Origin: RUG563 sp045590215
GTDB lineage: Bacteria > Bacillota > Clostridia > Christensenellales > Aristaeellaceae
Assembly: GCA_045590215.1 (NCBI GenBank)
Contig: JAZNQO010000017.1
Location: forward strand, 23,858-87,857
Length of the DNA stretch: 64,000 nt
Direction: 5' to 3'
Position numbers and translations under genes: made by a program. The notes under the pieces are model-generated. The model searched no databases, was not told the DNA's origin, and worked only from the letters and a program-made list of their open reading frames with translations. How positions within the stretch are numbered: the stretch's first letter is position 1; the number at the start of each line of letters is the position of its first letter. Positions 16,126 to 24,184 of this stretch are shown here, in pieces.

Positions 16126-16629
16126 TCAGGCTTCCAGATATTCTATCCCGGCAGGAAGCAGCGGCTTTTCTGCTGCAGAAAGGAGAGCTTTTTCTTCCTG
16201 ACGGCGGCGCAGAGCCTGCAAACGCTCCATTCTGTCCTGCACCCGGAGGGTCAAAAGAGCCTTGCTTTGGTATTTTTTCATCAAAAAACGGGTGCCCACA
16301 GCGGCAGGCACAGCAGCAATCGGCCCGGCAGCAGCGGCGGCAATGGCCCCAACGCCCATGGCAGCCCCTGTTTTGAACATGCGCTGCAAGGCATCGCTGA
16401 AGCCTGCTTTGCCCGTCTTTTTGCCCATGATGACCTGCAATTCCTCCGTCACCGCAATCACGGCGAAGGGGGCGGCAGTGGTGACGGCGTCCAGAATGCC
16501 GGTATCTTCCATGAGCCCCAGATCTACAGCAATATTATCCGCATAGGAAAGCCCGGTGGCGACGCTGTCGATGAGGGTGTCTTTTTTTCTGGCTTTATAT
16601 TTAGCGACAAGAGAAGCATAATCGGCCAT
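16126..16629 (-). CDS. Unknown protein with Ala/Gly-rich hydrophobic core
   Basis: A 167-residue product that I do not recognise. It begins with a charged helix (YASLVAKYKARKKD). A central Ala/Gly-rich region follows (about 48-118, including MGVGAIAAAAAGPIAAVPAAVG), which could form one or two membrane-associated helices. It ends with a charged Arg/Glu/Gln helix (RVQDRMERLQALRRRQEEK). It lies downstream of prs and an equally unknown coiled-coil gene on the same strand, separated from the latter by a terminator. Confidence 0.6.
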   Translation of the reverse strand: MADYASLVAKYKARKKDTLIDSVATGLSYADNIAVDLGLMEDTGILDAVTTAAPFAVIAVTEELQVIMGKKTGKAGFSDALQRMFKTGAAMGVGAIAAAAAGPIAAVPAAVGTRFLMKKYQSKALLTLRVQDRMERLQALRRRQEEKALLSAAEKPLLPAGIEYLEA

Positions 16630-16644
16630 AAGCTCACGTTCCTT

Positions 16645-16704
16645 TCAAAAAAACGAAAAACGGAACCGCACAAAATGAAGCTTTTCTTTGGCAGTTCCGT
16701 TTTG
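16645..16704 (-). terminator. Terminator after the coiled-coil membrane protein gene
   Basis: AAAACGGAAC (16657-16666) and GTTCCGTTTT (16694-16703) form a stem. Read on the minus strand it is followed by TTTCGTTTTTTT. It ends the prs transcription unit. Confidence 0.8.
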
Positions 16705-16713
16705 GGGAAAAGT

Positions 16714-17175
16714 TCAGGTGAAGGTTTTAATCAGGGTGACGATGATCCATCCGGCCACCACGATGCCGCAAAGCCATGTGGCTTGACGAAGCAGCCCGGT
16801 AAAGCCGGAAACTTTGCTGATTTTCTTATCGGCAACTGCCTTTTCGATTTTATCCAGCCGCTTTTGCATCAGTTTCAGCTCTTTTTTTACTTCTTCCGCC
16901 GTTACATCGGCGTTATGGAGCCTGTCCAGCGTGGTTTCTTCCAGGATGGTCTGCTGTGCAGAGAGCTTATCCGTCTGCTGGGTGAGCTTTTCCAGGTCTT
17001 CGCTCATCCCTTCGGCGACCAAGGTCATTTCTGCCGTGAATTCTTCCACGGCCTGACCTAAATCCTTGCCTTTCAGGGGCTGAAAAATATTGTTGACAAA
17101 ATCCTTTGCGGAATTCATCAGATCTTTTTTTTCTTCCTGCGTCGCAGGGAGATTATTATTATTTATTTCCGCCAT
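16714..17175 (-). CDS. Unknown coiled-coil protein with C-terminal membrane anchor
   Basis: A 153-residue protein, Glu/Lys-rich with heptad-like stretches (about 40-115) and one hydrophobic helix near the C-terminus (WLCGIVVAGWIIVTLIKTF), so probably a tail-anchored coiled-coil protein. I prefer the ATG at 17175, just after the prs stop. The ATG at 17199 would overlap prs by 20 nt. Neither has a clear ribosome-binding site, so coupling to prs translation is likely. I know no function; the link to prs is positional only. Confidence 0.6.
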   Translation of the reverse strand: MAEINNNNLPATQEEKKDLMNSAKDFVNNIFQPLKGKDLGQAVEEFTAEMTLVAEGMSEDLEKLTQQTDKLSAQQTILEETTLDRLHNADVTAEEVKKELKLMQKRLDKIEKAVADKKISKVSGFTGLLRQATWLCGIVVAGWIIVTLIKTFT

Positions 17176-17179
17176 TGTA

Positions 17180-18391
17180 TCACACCATGCGGAAGCCATC
17201 GGCCATTTGTTGTTCGTGATACTTGGTTAATAGCTTCTTGATTTTATCATAGGGGTTCAGAAGATCATGCAGGGAACGGTCGTGGTTCAAAGTGGCGATG
17301 ATGTAAGCGATATATTTGCTCAAATCCGCTTCCACAAACCAAGGCGCATTCTGCACTTCGGGTCGGCGGTAGGTGAGGTTAGTGGAGATAACACGGGAGA
17401 GATAGCCGTCCCGGTAGGCCTGGTCAAAGGCTTCGGTGCCGCTGGTGAAGAAAGCAAAAGTGGCGGCGGCAAAGATGCGGTTAGCCTTGCGCTTTTTCAG
17501 CTCTTTGCAAAGATCCAGAATGCTGTCGCCGGAAGCGATCATATCGTCCACTACCAGCACGTCTTTCCCTTCCACGCTATCGCCCAGATATTCGTGGGCA
17601 ATGATGGGGTTGCGGCCGTTGACGATGGTGGTATAATCCCGGCGTTTATAGAACATGCCAAGGTCTACGCCCATAACGGAAGCGTAATAAATATTGCGGT
17701 TCAGGGCACCTTCATCGGGGGAAACCACCATCATGCTTTCCTTTTTGAAGTCCAGCGTGCTTTCCGCTTTGCAAAGAGCCTTTACCATCTGGTAGGTGGG
17801 CATCACATTTTCAAAGCCGATGAGGGGAATGGCGTTCTGCACACGGGGGTCATGGGCATCGAAGGTGATGATATTGGCAACGCCCATGTTTTCCAGTTCC
17901 TGCAGGCCCATAGCGCAGTCCAGGCTTTCGCGGGAGGTGCGGCGATGCTGACGGCTTTCGTACAGCATGGGCATGATCACATTCACACGCTTGGCCTTGC
18001 CGCCGATGGCAGCAATGATGCGCTTGAGATCCTGGAAATGATCGTCAGGACTCATGGGCACTTCCTGCCCGTACATCTTGTAGGTTTTATTATAGGCACA
18101 CACATCAATCAGGATATATACGTCATAGCCGCGCACGCTTTCTTTCAGTGTGCCCTTGCTTTCGCCTGTGCCGAAACGGGGGCAATAGGCCTTCATCAGA
18201 AAGGAATCGCGGTTCACGCCGGGTACGGTAAAGAATTCTTCGTCCTGCACTTCCTGCAACTTGTTCCACTTTTGCAGCCAGGCATTGATTTTTTCCCCCA
18301 GCTCTTCACAGCCGGGCATGGCGATCAGGCTCAGGGGACCCATCGGAATGCTGTTGAGATCTTTCCCCCATTCAGTCAAGAAACGTAACAC
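17180..18391 (-). CDS. prs: Ribose-phosphate pyrophosphokinase (long, divergent clostridial type)
   Basis: Makes PRPP from ribose 5-phosphate and ATP. The PRPP-binding loop VVDDMIASGDSI is clear at about residues 277-288. FDAHDPRVQNAIPL corresponds to the metal/ATP-binding His-containing segment. RVNVIMPMLYESRQHRR matches the nucleotide-binding Arg-rich region. At 403 residues it is much longer than the usual 315, mainly through the N-terminus and an extended C-terminus, as in a divergent Clostridia branch. It starts with GTG preceded by AAGGAG. Activity is inferred from motifs; regulatory properties of this branch are not known to me. Confidence 0.85.
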   Translation of the reverse strand: MLRFLTEWGKDLNSIPMGPLSLIAMPGCEELGEKINAWLQKWNKLQEVQDEEFFTVPGVNRDSFLMKAYCPRFGTGESKGTLKESVRGYDVYILIDVCAYNKTYKMYGQEVPMSPDDHFQDLKRIIAAIGGKAKRVNVIMPMLYESRQHRRTSRESLDCAMGLQELENMGVANIITFDAHDPRVQNAIPLIGFENVMPTYQMVKALCKAESTLDFKKESMMVVSPDEGALNRNIYYASVMGVDLGMFYKRRDYTTIVNGRNPIIAHEYLGDSVEGKDVLVVDDMIASGDSILDLCKELKKRKANRIFAAATFAFFTSGTEAFDQAYRDGYLSRVISTNLTYRRPEVQNAPWFVEADLSKYIAYIIATLNHDRSLHDLLNPYDKIKKLLTKYHEQQMADGFRMV

Positions 18392-18435
18392 CCTTAACCA
18401 CTCCTTCTTGATGTGCTATGCTTTGGTTCGACAAT

Positions 18436-18464
18436 ATTATACATGAAAAGACGCTGTTTGAGAA
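18436..18464 (-). promoter_or_regulatory. Promoter of prs
   Basis: On the minus strand: TTCTCA, 17 nt, TATAAT, ending about 45 nt before the GTG start. Confidence 0.6.
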
Positions 18465-18522
18465 GGGCGTTTGATGGCGAAAATTACTTTTTCCCTGTAA
18501 AAAAACGCCCTTTGTTTTTGTG

Positions 18523-19239
18523 TTAAATGACCATACCGCCGTTGACGGATAAAGTTTGCCCGGTGATGAAGGAGGCTTCCTCCGATAAGAGGAAGCGCAC
18601 GGCGCAGGCCACATCCTGCGTTGTGCCGAGCCGGCCGAGGGGCGTTTCCTCCATAAGGGCTTGCTTGTCCTCCAAGGAATAGGCGTTCATCATATCGGTG
18701 TCAATCACGCCGGGGGATACGCAGTTCACTCGGATGCCGCTGGGGCCCACTTCCTTGGCAAGCCCCTTCATCATGCCGATGAGGGCTGCCTTGCAGGCGG
18801 AATACCCCACTTCCATACTGGCACCCACTTCCCCCCACATGGAGGTGATATAGAGGATATTGCCTGCGTGGTTGGAGAGCATATGGGGCAGAAGGGCTTT
18901 GGTGTGTAAAAAAGCCCCCTTCACATGCAGGGAAAAAAGCTGATCCCATTGAGATGCTGTCATGTCCTGAAGCAGCCCCGTCCACGCCTCTCCGGCGTTA
19001 TGAATGAGGGCGTCCACATGGCGGAAGGCTTTGAAAACCTGATTCGTTGAGGCAGTCACCTGCTGTTCATCCCTTGCGTCGCAGGGGATGGCAAGGGCTC
19101 CCGTTTCTTGGACAAGGGATTGTGCCGCCTCATGGCTGCGCAAATAGGTGAAAGCCACCTGCCAGCCGTTTTTGCTCAAATCCCGGACAAGCTGCGCTCC
19201 GATCCCTCTGGAGCCTCCGGTTATCAATGCTGTTTTCAT
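18523..19239 (-). CDS. SDR-family oxidoreductase (FabG-like)
   Basis: A 238-residue classical short-chain dehydrogenase: TGGSRGIG cofactor loop at about 7-14, NAG near 86, catalytic Ser in YITSMW (about 135), YSACK with catalytic Tyr/Lys (about 150), and SPGVIDTDM after it. It resembles 3-oxoacyl-ACP reductase FabG, but there is no fatty-acid cluster around it, so the substrate is open. AAGGAG precedes the ATG. It lies downstream of the MIF-like gene with a GTCTCATC...GATGAGAC hairpin (19272-19304) between them. Confidence 0.85.
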   Translation of the reverse strand: MKTALITGGSRGIGAQLVRDLSKNGWQVAFTYLRSHEAAQSLVQETGALAIPCDARDEQQVTASTNQVFKAFRHVDALIHNAGEAWTGLLQDMTASQWDQLFSLHVKGAFLHTKALLPHMLSNHAGNILYITSMWGEVGASMEVGYSACKAALIGMMKGLAKEVGPSGIRVNCVSPGVIDTDMMNAYSLEDKQALMEETPLGRLGTTQDVACAVRFLLSEEASFITGQTLSVNGGMVI

Positions 19240-19311
19240 GCTGCGCTCCTTTTGCGAGATAAGGGAAAAGCCGTCTCATCCGGCACTGATGCGCCTGATG
19301 AGACAGCTCTT

Positions 19312-19656
19312 TCAGAAATTGCTGCCATTCCAGCCCCAATGGCTGTTTTCTTCATAAGAAATATAGATATGATCCTGCGGGATGGCCAGATGCTGTTCAA
19401 TCAGCTCGCAAAGACGCCCCGTAAGGGCATCGTAGGCATCGGCGGAAGATTTGCCAAACACCTGCACCTTCACAAAGGCCAAGGCTTCCTTTTCATCGCC
19501 CCGGAACCACAGACGGCAGTTTTCTTCAAACTGCAGCATCAGCCAGCTTTCGCTTTTGCCGGGAATCAGCTGGATGGCTTCGCCAAAGGCCTTGGCCAGC
19601 AGGTTTTCTTTCTCTTTGGAGATGGGACGGTTTACACGGGTGTGGATAAAAGGCAT
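19312..19656 (-). CDS. MIF-like tautomerase
   Basis: A 114-residue protein of the macrophage migration inhibitory factor fold. The catalytic Pro follows the initiator Met (MPFIHTRVNRP), and the C-terminus HIYISYEENSHWGWNGSNF closely tracks the conserved end of eukaryotic MIF (YINY...GWNxSTF). Length equals the 114-115 residues of MIF. MIF homologues have phenylpyruvate/dopachrome tautomerase activity in vitro; the physiological role in bacteria is unclear. GGGAGG precedes the ATG. Confidence 0.85.
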   Translation of the reverse strand: MPFIHTRVNRPISKEKENLLAKAFGEAIQLIPGKSESWLMLQFEENCRLWFRGDEKEALAFVKVQVFGKSSADAYDALTGRLCELIEQHLAIPQDHIYISYEENSHWGWNGSNF

Positions 19657-19807
19657 CGGTCATTCCTCCCATACAAACAAGATAGGAATAGTATATCATA
19701 TAAGCTGCCAGAAAGAAAAGAGGAAAAACACCCAAAACGGAAAAAATGAAAAAGAAGTTTTATTGCCGGAAACGTGCCCTTTTTGTGCCATGTTTGCTGT
19801 TTATACT

Positions 19808-19951
19808 GTCCGTGTTCCCAAACAGAAGTCAACGGCGCAAAACGGTAAACGTGCTGCCCCCTCTGCCGTTTGCCGGCCGTTTGATGGTTATGGCTGTGCG
19901 CCTGTCCCTTGCGTGCAGCTCCGGAAGGTGATTATGCCTTCCGGCTTTTTT
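19808..19951 (+). ncRNA. Candidate small RNA with its own terminator
   Basis: An orphan Rho-independent terminator at 19921-19950 is preceded by structured sequence. The central hairpin CGGTAAACG with CGTTTGCCG gives 9 pairs including one U-G, extended by CAAA/TTTG. A TATACT box lies at 19802-19807, but its -35 is poor. The only frame across it (61 codons from 19746) runs into the terminator stem and has unconvincing content. No known RNA family was recognised. Confidence 0.35.
19918..19951 (+). terminator. Rho-independent terminator with no obvious upstream gene
   Basis: CCGGAAGG (19921-19928) and CCTTCCGG (19937-19944) with an 8-nt loop, followed by CTTTTTT. Confidence 0.8.
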
Positions 19952-20019
19952 GATTGGGATATTTCAGACGGCAAAATGCTGTTTTGGGGCAGAAGATGGA
20001 GGCATTTGTATCCAATTCG

Positions 20020-20048
20020 TTGCGCTGAAGTGTATCCTGTGGTATACT
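20020..20048 (+). promoter_or_regulatory. Promoter of the ABC transporter operon
   Basis: TTGCGC (20020-20025), 17 nt, TATACT (20043-20048). The transcript would begin after the first possible in-frame ATG at 19950, which supports the GTG start at 20082. Confidence 0.65.
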
Positions 20049-20081
20049 TTGCCTCGGTTAGAAAAAGGAGGGGAAATCAAC

Positions 20082-20822
20082 GTGATTGATTTAACAAATG
20101 TAAGCAAACGCTATCATAAAGATGCGCCCAAGGCTCTGGACGGGCTGAATTTGCAGGTGGAGGGCGGCGAGCTGTATGGCTTTATCGGCCCTAATGGTGC
20201 CGGCAAGTCCACGGCTATCAAGCTGATGACAGGCATATTGCGCCCGGATGAAGGCAATGTGGTGATCGGCGGCTATAACGTGGCGGAAGATCGTCTGGCC
20301 GCCCAGCAGCTGATTGGCTATGTGCCGGATAATAATGACCTTTACGACCGGCTGACCGGCATGGAATATCTGAACTTCATGGGGGATATTTATGGCGTTT
20401 CTTCTTCTAAACGCAAAGAACATATTGAAAAATATCTGAATATCTTTGACTTGGAAGATGCAGCTGCCAGCCAGATCCGCACCTATTCCAAGGGCATGAA
20501 GCAGAAAATCATGGTGATCGGTGCTTTGATTCATAATCCCCCCGTATGGATTCTGGACGAACCTCTGGGCGGTCTGGATCCCCGTGCGGCGCACCTTCTG
20601 AAAGAAGAAATGCGCAGCCACTGCGAAAAGGGCAATACTGTGTTTTTCTCTACCCATGTGCTGGAAGTGGCGGAAAAGCTGTGCACTCGCATCGGCATCA
20701 TCCAGAAGGGCAGCCTCCGGGCGGAAGGCACGCTGGAAGAATTGCGCTCCGGCGAAAAGGGCACCAGTCTGGAAGAGTTGTTCCTGGAGCTGACGGACGA
20801 CGGAGGCGAAGACAATGCGTAA
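20082..20822 (+). CDS. ABC transporter ATP-binding protein
   Basis: A 246-residue ATPase of the multidrug/CcmA-type export class. Walker A GPNGAGKST is at about 38-46, a Q-loop-like segment lies near 88, the signature is YSKGMKQK (about 132-139), Walker B is WILDEPLGGLDP, and the switch His is in STHVLE. I chose GTG 20082 because AAAGGAGGGG lies 8 nt upstream and the promoter excludes earlier starts. The next gene overlaps its end by 8 nt and encodes the membrane partner. The transported substrate is unknown. Confidence 0.92.
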   Translation: MIDLTNVSKRYHKDAPKALDGLNLQVEGGELYGFIGPNGAGKSTAIKLMTGILRPDEGNVVIGGYNVAEDRLAAQQLIGYVPDNNDLYDRLTGMEYLNFMGDIYGVSSSKRKEHIEKYLNIFDLEDAAASQIRTYSKGMKQKIMVIGALIHNPPVWILDEPLGGLDPRAAHLLKEEMRSHCEKGNTVFFSTHVLEVAEKLCTRIGIIQKGSLRAEGTLEELRSGEKGTSLEELFLELTDDGGEDNA

Positions 20823-22482
20823 ATTTCTGGCACTGCTGAAAATTCAGCTGCTGGCCCGCTTTTCGCCCCTGAAGCCGTCCAACCTGAAAAAAGTGACGGA
20901 TAAGAAGGAAAAGCGCAAGCTGATGGGCACTGTGGCGGCCTATGCGATGTTGATTATCCTCTTTGCGGCGGCCATTATTCCTTTGGAATATCTGATGCTG
21001 CAGGCCATGGCGCAAATCGGTCAGGAATCGCTGCTGCCCGGCATGGCAATTACGGCCAGCATGGTTTGCACCCTGATTATGAGCTTCTTCTTTATCATGA
21101 CCAGCCTGTACTTTGGCAAGGATGCCGCTTATCTTGCGGCTCTGCCTATAAAGAATGGCACGGTTCTGTCTGCTAAATTGACGCAGGTGTGGATCAGCGA
21201 AACGGCTATCAGTGCCCTGTTCATCCTGCCGGCTTCCATTCTCTACGGCATTCAGGTGGGGGTGGATGCGCTGTTTTATGTGCGCATGGTGCTGGTGTGG
21301 CTGACGGTCTCCGTTCTGCCCATCTGCATTGTGACGTTCCTTTCTGCGCTGCTGATCCGCCTGACGGCTCTTTGGAAGCACCGGGAAATGATGATGACCG
21401 TGGGCGGCATGGCCCTGATGCTGGCCTATTTCGCTTTTGTATTTTCCATCAACAGCAATCCCCAGACAGAAGCGGAAGCGGCAGAAGCCATGATGGAAAT
21501 GCTGACAAAGCATAACGGCCTTTTGCAATCCATCACCCGCATGTTCCCTCCGGCTGCATGGGCAGCGGATGGGCTGCTGGGGGATTGGGGTAAGATGGGC
21601 TTGAGCCTGCTTGTGAATGTGGCGGCTGTTGCCTTTACCATCTGGGCTATGCAAAAGCCCTATCGTAAACTGTCCCTTTTGCAGACGGAAAACCCTGTGA
21701 ACAAAAAAGTGCTCAAGGGCGAAAAAATCTATCGTTCCTCCACGCCTTTCATGGCCTGCGCAAAGCGGGAAATGAAGCAGCTGACACGGGTTTCCACCTA
21801 TGCTTTGAACACTTTCCCCACGGCTATTATGCCGGTATTCTTCGTGGGCATGATCTGCTATACCATGTCCACCGGCACGGAAGGTCCCCTGCTGAAAAGC
21901 GGCATGACGGAGATGGGCATGCCTGCGTGGTTTATGGTGGCGGTGATTACGGTGATGTGCTGCTTTATGGCAGGGCTGAACCCGGCAGTATATACCGCTG
22001 TAACCAGAGAAGGCAGAAACGGCCACGGTATGCTGACCTCCCTGCCCGTGAACCCCAGGGTATATATCAAGGCAAAAATGTTTATTGGCATGGTGCTGTC
22101 CGCTGGCGGGCTGATCCTGGCCGGTATCGTTGGCAGCGTGCTGATGCCCGGCTTTGCTGTGGATATGGCGGTCGCCGTGGTGCTGGGTTTTCTGTATTGC
22201 TATGCGGTGAATGCTGTTTCTTTGACGTTTGATGTGAAAAAGCCCAAGCTGGACTGGATGACGGAAACGGAAGCTGTGAAGCAGAGTGCCAGCGTATGGA
22301 AGGGCATGCTGCTGAGCTTTGCGCTGCTGCTTGTTCTGGTTGGCGCATCCGTTGGCCTTTTCTTGCTGAAGGTGAATTATCTGGTGTATGTGCTGGCGGT
22401 GGCCGCTTTGCTCGGTGCCTGCTGCTATGGTGCCCATCAGCTGCTGATGAAAACGGCAGACCGCAATTACTGGCAGGCATAA
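20815..22482 (+). CDS. ABC transporter permease
   Basis: A 555-residue polytopic membrane protein with roughly twelve hydrophobic helices in two halves (about 40-240 and 330-550), separated by a hydrophilic stretch (about 285-320). It resembles the large one-polypeptide permeases that pair with CcmA-like ATPases. It begins within the last codons of the ATPase gene, so the two are coupled and form an exporter. A hairpin CGGAGC/GCTCCG (22534-22558) follows. Specificity cannot be read from the sequence. Confidence 0.85.
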   Translation: MRKFLALLKIQLLARFSPLKPSNLKKVTDKKEKRKLMGTVAAYAMLIILFAAAIIPLEYLMLQAMAQIGQESLLPGMAITASMVCTLIMSFFFIMTSLYFGKDAAYLAALPIKNGTVLSAKLTQVWISETAISALFILPASILYGIQVGVDALFYVRMVLVWLTVSVLPICIVTFLSALLIRLTALWKHREMMMTVGGMALMLAYFAFVFSINSNPQTEAEAAEAMMEMLTKHNGLLQSITRMFPPAAWAADGLLGDWGKMGLSLLVNVAAVAFTIWAMQKPYRKLSLLQTENPVNKKVLKGEKIYRSSTPFMACAKREMKQLTRVSTYALNTFPTAIMPVFFVGMICYTMSTGTEGPLLKSGMTEMGMPAWFMVAVITVMCCFMAGLNPAVYTAVTREGRNGHGMLTSLPVNPRVYIKAKMFIGMVLSAGGLILAGIVGSVLMPGFAVDMAVAVVLGFLYCYAVNAVSLTFDVKKPKLDWMTETEAVKQSASVWKGMLLSFALLLVLVGASVGLFLLKVNYLVYVLAVAALLGACCYGAHQLLMKTADRNYWQA

Positions 22483-22533
22483 ACCAAAGCAAAAATCGGT
22501 TTTGCAAAACAAAATGATATCAAATACAGCATG

Positions 22534-22570
22534 CGGAGCTTTCATTGAGAAGGCTCCGTTTGCTTTTTCG
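22534..22570 (+). terminator. Probable terminator of the ABC operon
   Basis: CGGAGC (22534-22539) pairs with GCTCCG (22553-22558), followed by TTTGCTTTTT. Confidence 0.6.
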
Positions 22571-22611
22571 GCGAAAATTTCAAAAAAACAGAAATTTTTT
22601 CAAAAAAGCTC

Positions 22612-22640
22612 TTTACAAGTGTGCTTTTCTGTGTTATACT
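22612..22640 (+). promoter_or_regulatory. Promoter of the tRNA-Ala gene
   Basis: TTTACA (22612-22617), 17 nt, TATACT (22635-22640), 13 nt before the tRNA 5' end. Confidence 0.8.
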
Positions 22641-22653
22641 TTCTCTTGTTCGC

Positions 22654-22729
22654 GGGGCATTAGCGCAGTTGGTAGCGCACAACACTGGCAGTGTTGGGGT
22701 CAGGAGTTCGAGTCTCCTATGCTCCACCA
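22654..22729 (+). tRNA. tRNA-Ala (anticodon GGC)
   Basis: A complete 76-nt cloverleaf with encoded CCA. The acceptor stem is GGGGCAT/ATGCTCC including the G3-U70 wobble pair that identifies alanine tRNA. D-stem GCGC/GCGC, anticodon stem CAACA/TGTTG with loop CTGGCAG (anticodon GGC, reading GCC), variable GGGTC, T-arm AGGAG-TTCGAGT-CTCCT. It has its own promoter and terminator, a single-gene transcription unit. Confidence 0.96.
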
Positions 22730-22731
22730 AC

Positions 22732-22777
22732 AAAAAAAGCCTTGAAACATAATGGTTTCAGGGCTTTTTTCTTTTTG
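22732..22777 (+). terminator. Terminator of the tRNA-Ala gene
   Basis: AAAAAGCCTTGAAAC and GGTTTCAGGGCTTTTT form a strong stem followed by TCTTTTT, 3 nt after the tRNA. Confidence 0.9.
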
Positions 22778-22880
22778 GCCGGGGGTCAAAAATGAGGGTT
22801 GACAGGAAAAAATACAGCAACCGGTTTTTCAGAGATGTTTTTCGTGTGCCGAATTGTCACATCTCCACGAAAAAGGGGCA

Positions 22881-22909
22881 TTGACGGCATAAGCACCCTT
22901 TGATAAGAT
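22881..22909 (+). promoter_or_regulatory. Promoter of the MFS gene
   Basis: TTGACG (22881-22886), 17 nt, TAAGAT (22904-22909), 37 nt before the GTG start. Confidence 0.5.
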
Positions 22910-22946
22910 ACAAACGGATGCAAATGACGGGCGGAGATGAAGCGGC

Positions 22947-24143
22947 GTGAAAAAGAAAAGCAGCGGTCTGGGGTATTTTTTTGCGGTGATGTTTGTGTTT
23001 AATATGGCGGCGAACTTTGTCCATCCTGTGACGCCCACCATCATCGTGGAAAGGCAATTGAGCGACTATATGTTCGGGCTGGCGTTGGCGGCCATGATGG
23101 TGTTCAATTTCCTGTTTTCGCCCTTCTGGGGCAAAATGGCCGGGATATTGTCCAGCAAAAAGGTGCTTTTGATATGCGGCACGGGCTATGCGGTGGGGCA
23201 GGTGTTTTTCGGGCTGGCACAGACAGAAATGCAGTTCCTGCTGGCTCGGATGTTTGCCGGGATATTCATTGGCGGCTGTTATGTGGCCTTTTTGACGTAT
23301 ACGGTGAATGTGTCCACGGAAGAAATGCGGGGAAAGAATCTGGCGGTGAACGCCATTGTCAATTCGGTTTCGGCGGCTTTCGGGTATTTCGTGGGCGGTA
23401 TGGTAGGGGAAATCAATGTGTATTTTTCCGTGTGGCTGCAGGCGGTTACGTTGGCTGTGACCTCTGTGCTTTTGTTTGTGGGCTGCAAGGAAGATAAGCT
23501 GCCGGAAGCGCAAAAGTTTTCGCCAAGGCAATTGCTTGGGGATTGCAATCCCTTCGCCGCCATCTATCAGTGCCGTCAGTTCATGACCAAGATGCTGCTG
23601 TTCCTCTTTTTAGCCTACGGGCTGGGTAATTTAGGCTATATCGCCTTTGAGCAGTGTTTTAATTTTTATCTGCGGGATCAGTTCTATCTCTCCTCCGGCT
23701 ATAATGGGGTTATCAAGGCGGCGTTGGGGGTGATTGCCCTGATTGCCAATGGTACGCTGTGTATGTGGATATTGAAGCAAAAGCGTGTTTCGCCCTATTT
23801 ATGTATGGTGATGGCGGTGTGCGCCGTGGCGATGGCGGGTGTGATCGGCTTTGAAAAGATGGTGCCCTTTATTGTGGTGAATGTGATTTTCTTTGCGTTC
23901 TATTTTATTTCCGTGCCGCTGATGCAAAACAGAGCGGCGGTGATGGGTTCCGGCTCTATGAGCAATCAGGTGATGGGAGCGTTCAATGCGGTAAAATCCT
24001 TCGGCAGCATTTTCGGCTCCGCTTTAGCAGGGTTTTTGTATGAATTGAGCCCCAAAACGCCCTTTGTGTTTGGCTTTGCGGCCTTTGCGCTGGCGGCGGT
24101 GATGACCTTGCTTTTATGGATGGAAGAAAGAAAAAGCGCATAG
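22947..24143 (+). CDS. MFS transporter
   Basis: A 398-residue integral membrane protein with about twelve predicted helices and a hydrophilic central loop (about 175-210). GKMAGILSSKKVLL (about 62-75) occupies the loop 2-3 position of the major facilitator signature, a degenerate G-x3-D-R-x-G-R-R/K. It resembles drug/metabolite efflux or sugar-efflux MFS proteins, but no substrate can be named. GTG start at 22947; the nearby ATG at 22937 is in another frame. It is a single gene with its own promoter and a bidirectional terminator behind it. Confidence 0.85.
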   Translation: MKKKSSGLGYFFAVMFVFNMAANFVHPVTPTIIVERQLSDYMFGLALAAMMVFNFLFSPFWGKMAGILSSKKVLLICGTGYAVGQVFFGLAQTEMQFLLARMFAGIFIGGCYVAFLTYTVNVSTEEMRGKNLAVNAIVNSVSAAFGYFVGGMVGEINVYFSVWLQAVTLAVTSVLLFVGCKEDKLPEAQKFSPRQLLGDCNPFAAIYQCRQFMTKMLLFLFLAYGLGNLGYIAFEQCFNFYLRDQFYLSSGYNGVIKAALGVIALIANGTLCMWILKQKRVSPYLCMVMAVCAVAMAGVIGFEKMVPFIVVNVIFFAFYFISVPLMQNRAAVMGSGSMSNQVMGAFNAVKSFGSIFGSALAGFLYELSPKTPFVFGFAAFALAAVMTLLLWMEERKSA

Positions 24144-24154
24144 AAACGTATAAC

Positions 24155-24184
24155 AAAACGGCTGCGAAAACAGCCGTTTTTCTA
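24155..24184 (+). terminator. Bidirectional terminator, MFS gene / polyferredoxin gene
   Basis: AAAACGGCTG and CAGCCGTTTT flank CGAAAA, with T runs on both strands, between two convergent genes. Confidence 0.88.

Larger units (their letters stand above)
19657..20081. other. Intergenic region with a possible small RNA and a promoter
   Basis: A 425-nt gap between the divergent MIF and ABC genes. It holds a weak minus-strand TATACT box (19690-19695) for the MIF gene, a structured segment ending in a clear plus-strand terminator with no convincing gene in front, and the promoter of the ABC operon. Confidence 0.6.

Noticed and set aside
19746..19931. 61-codon plus-strand ORF
   Set aside because: It ends inside the terminator stem and lacks a ribosome-binding site. 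The region looks like RNA instead.
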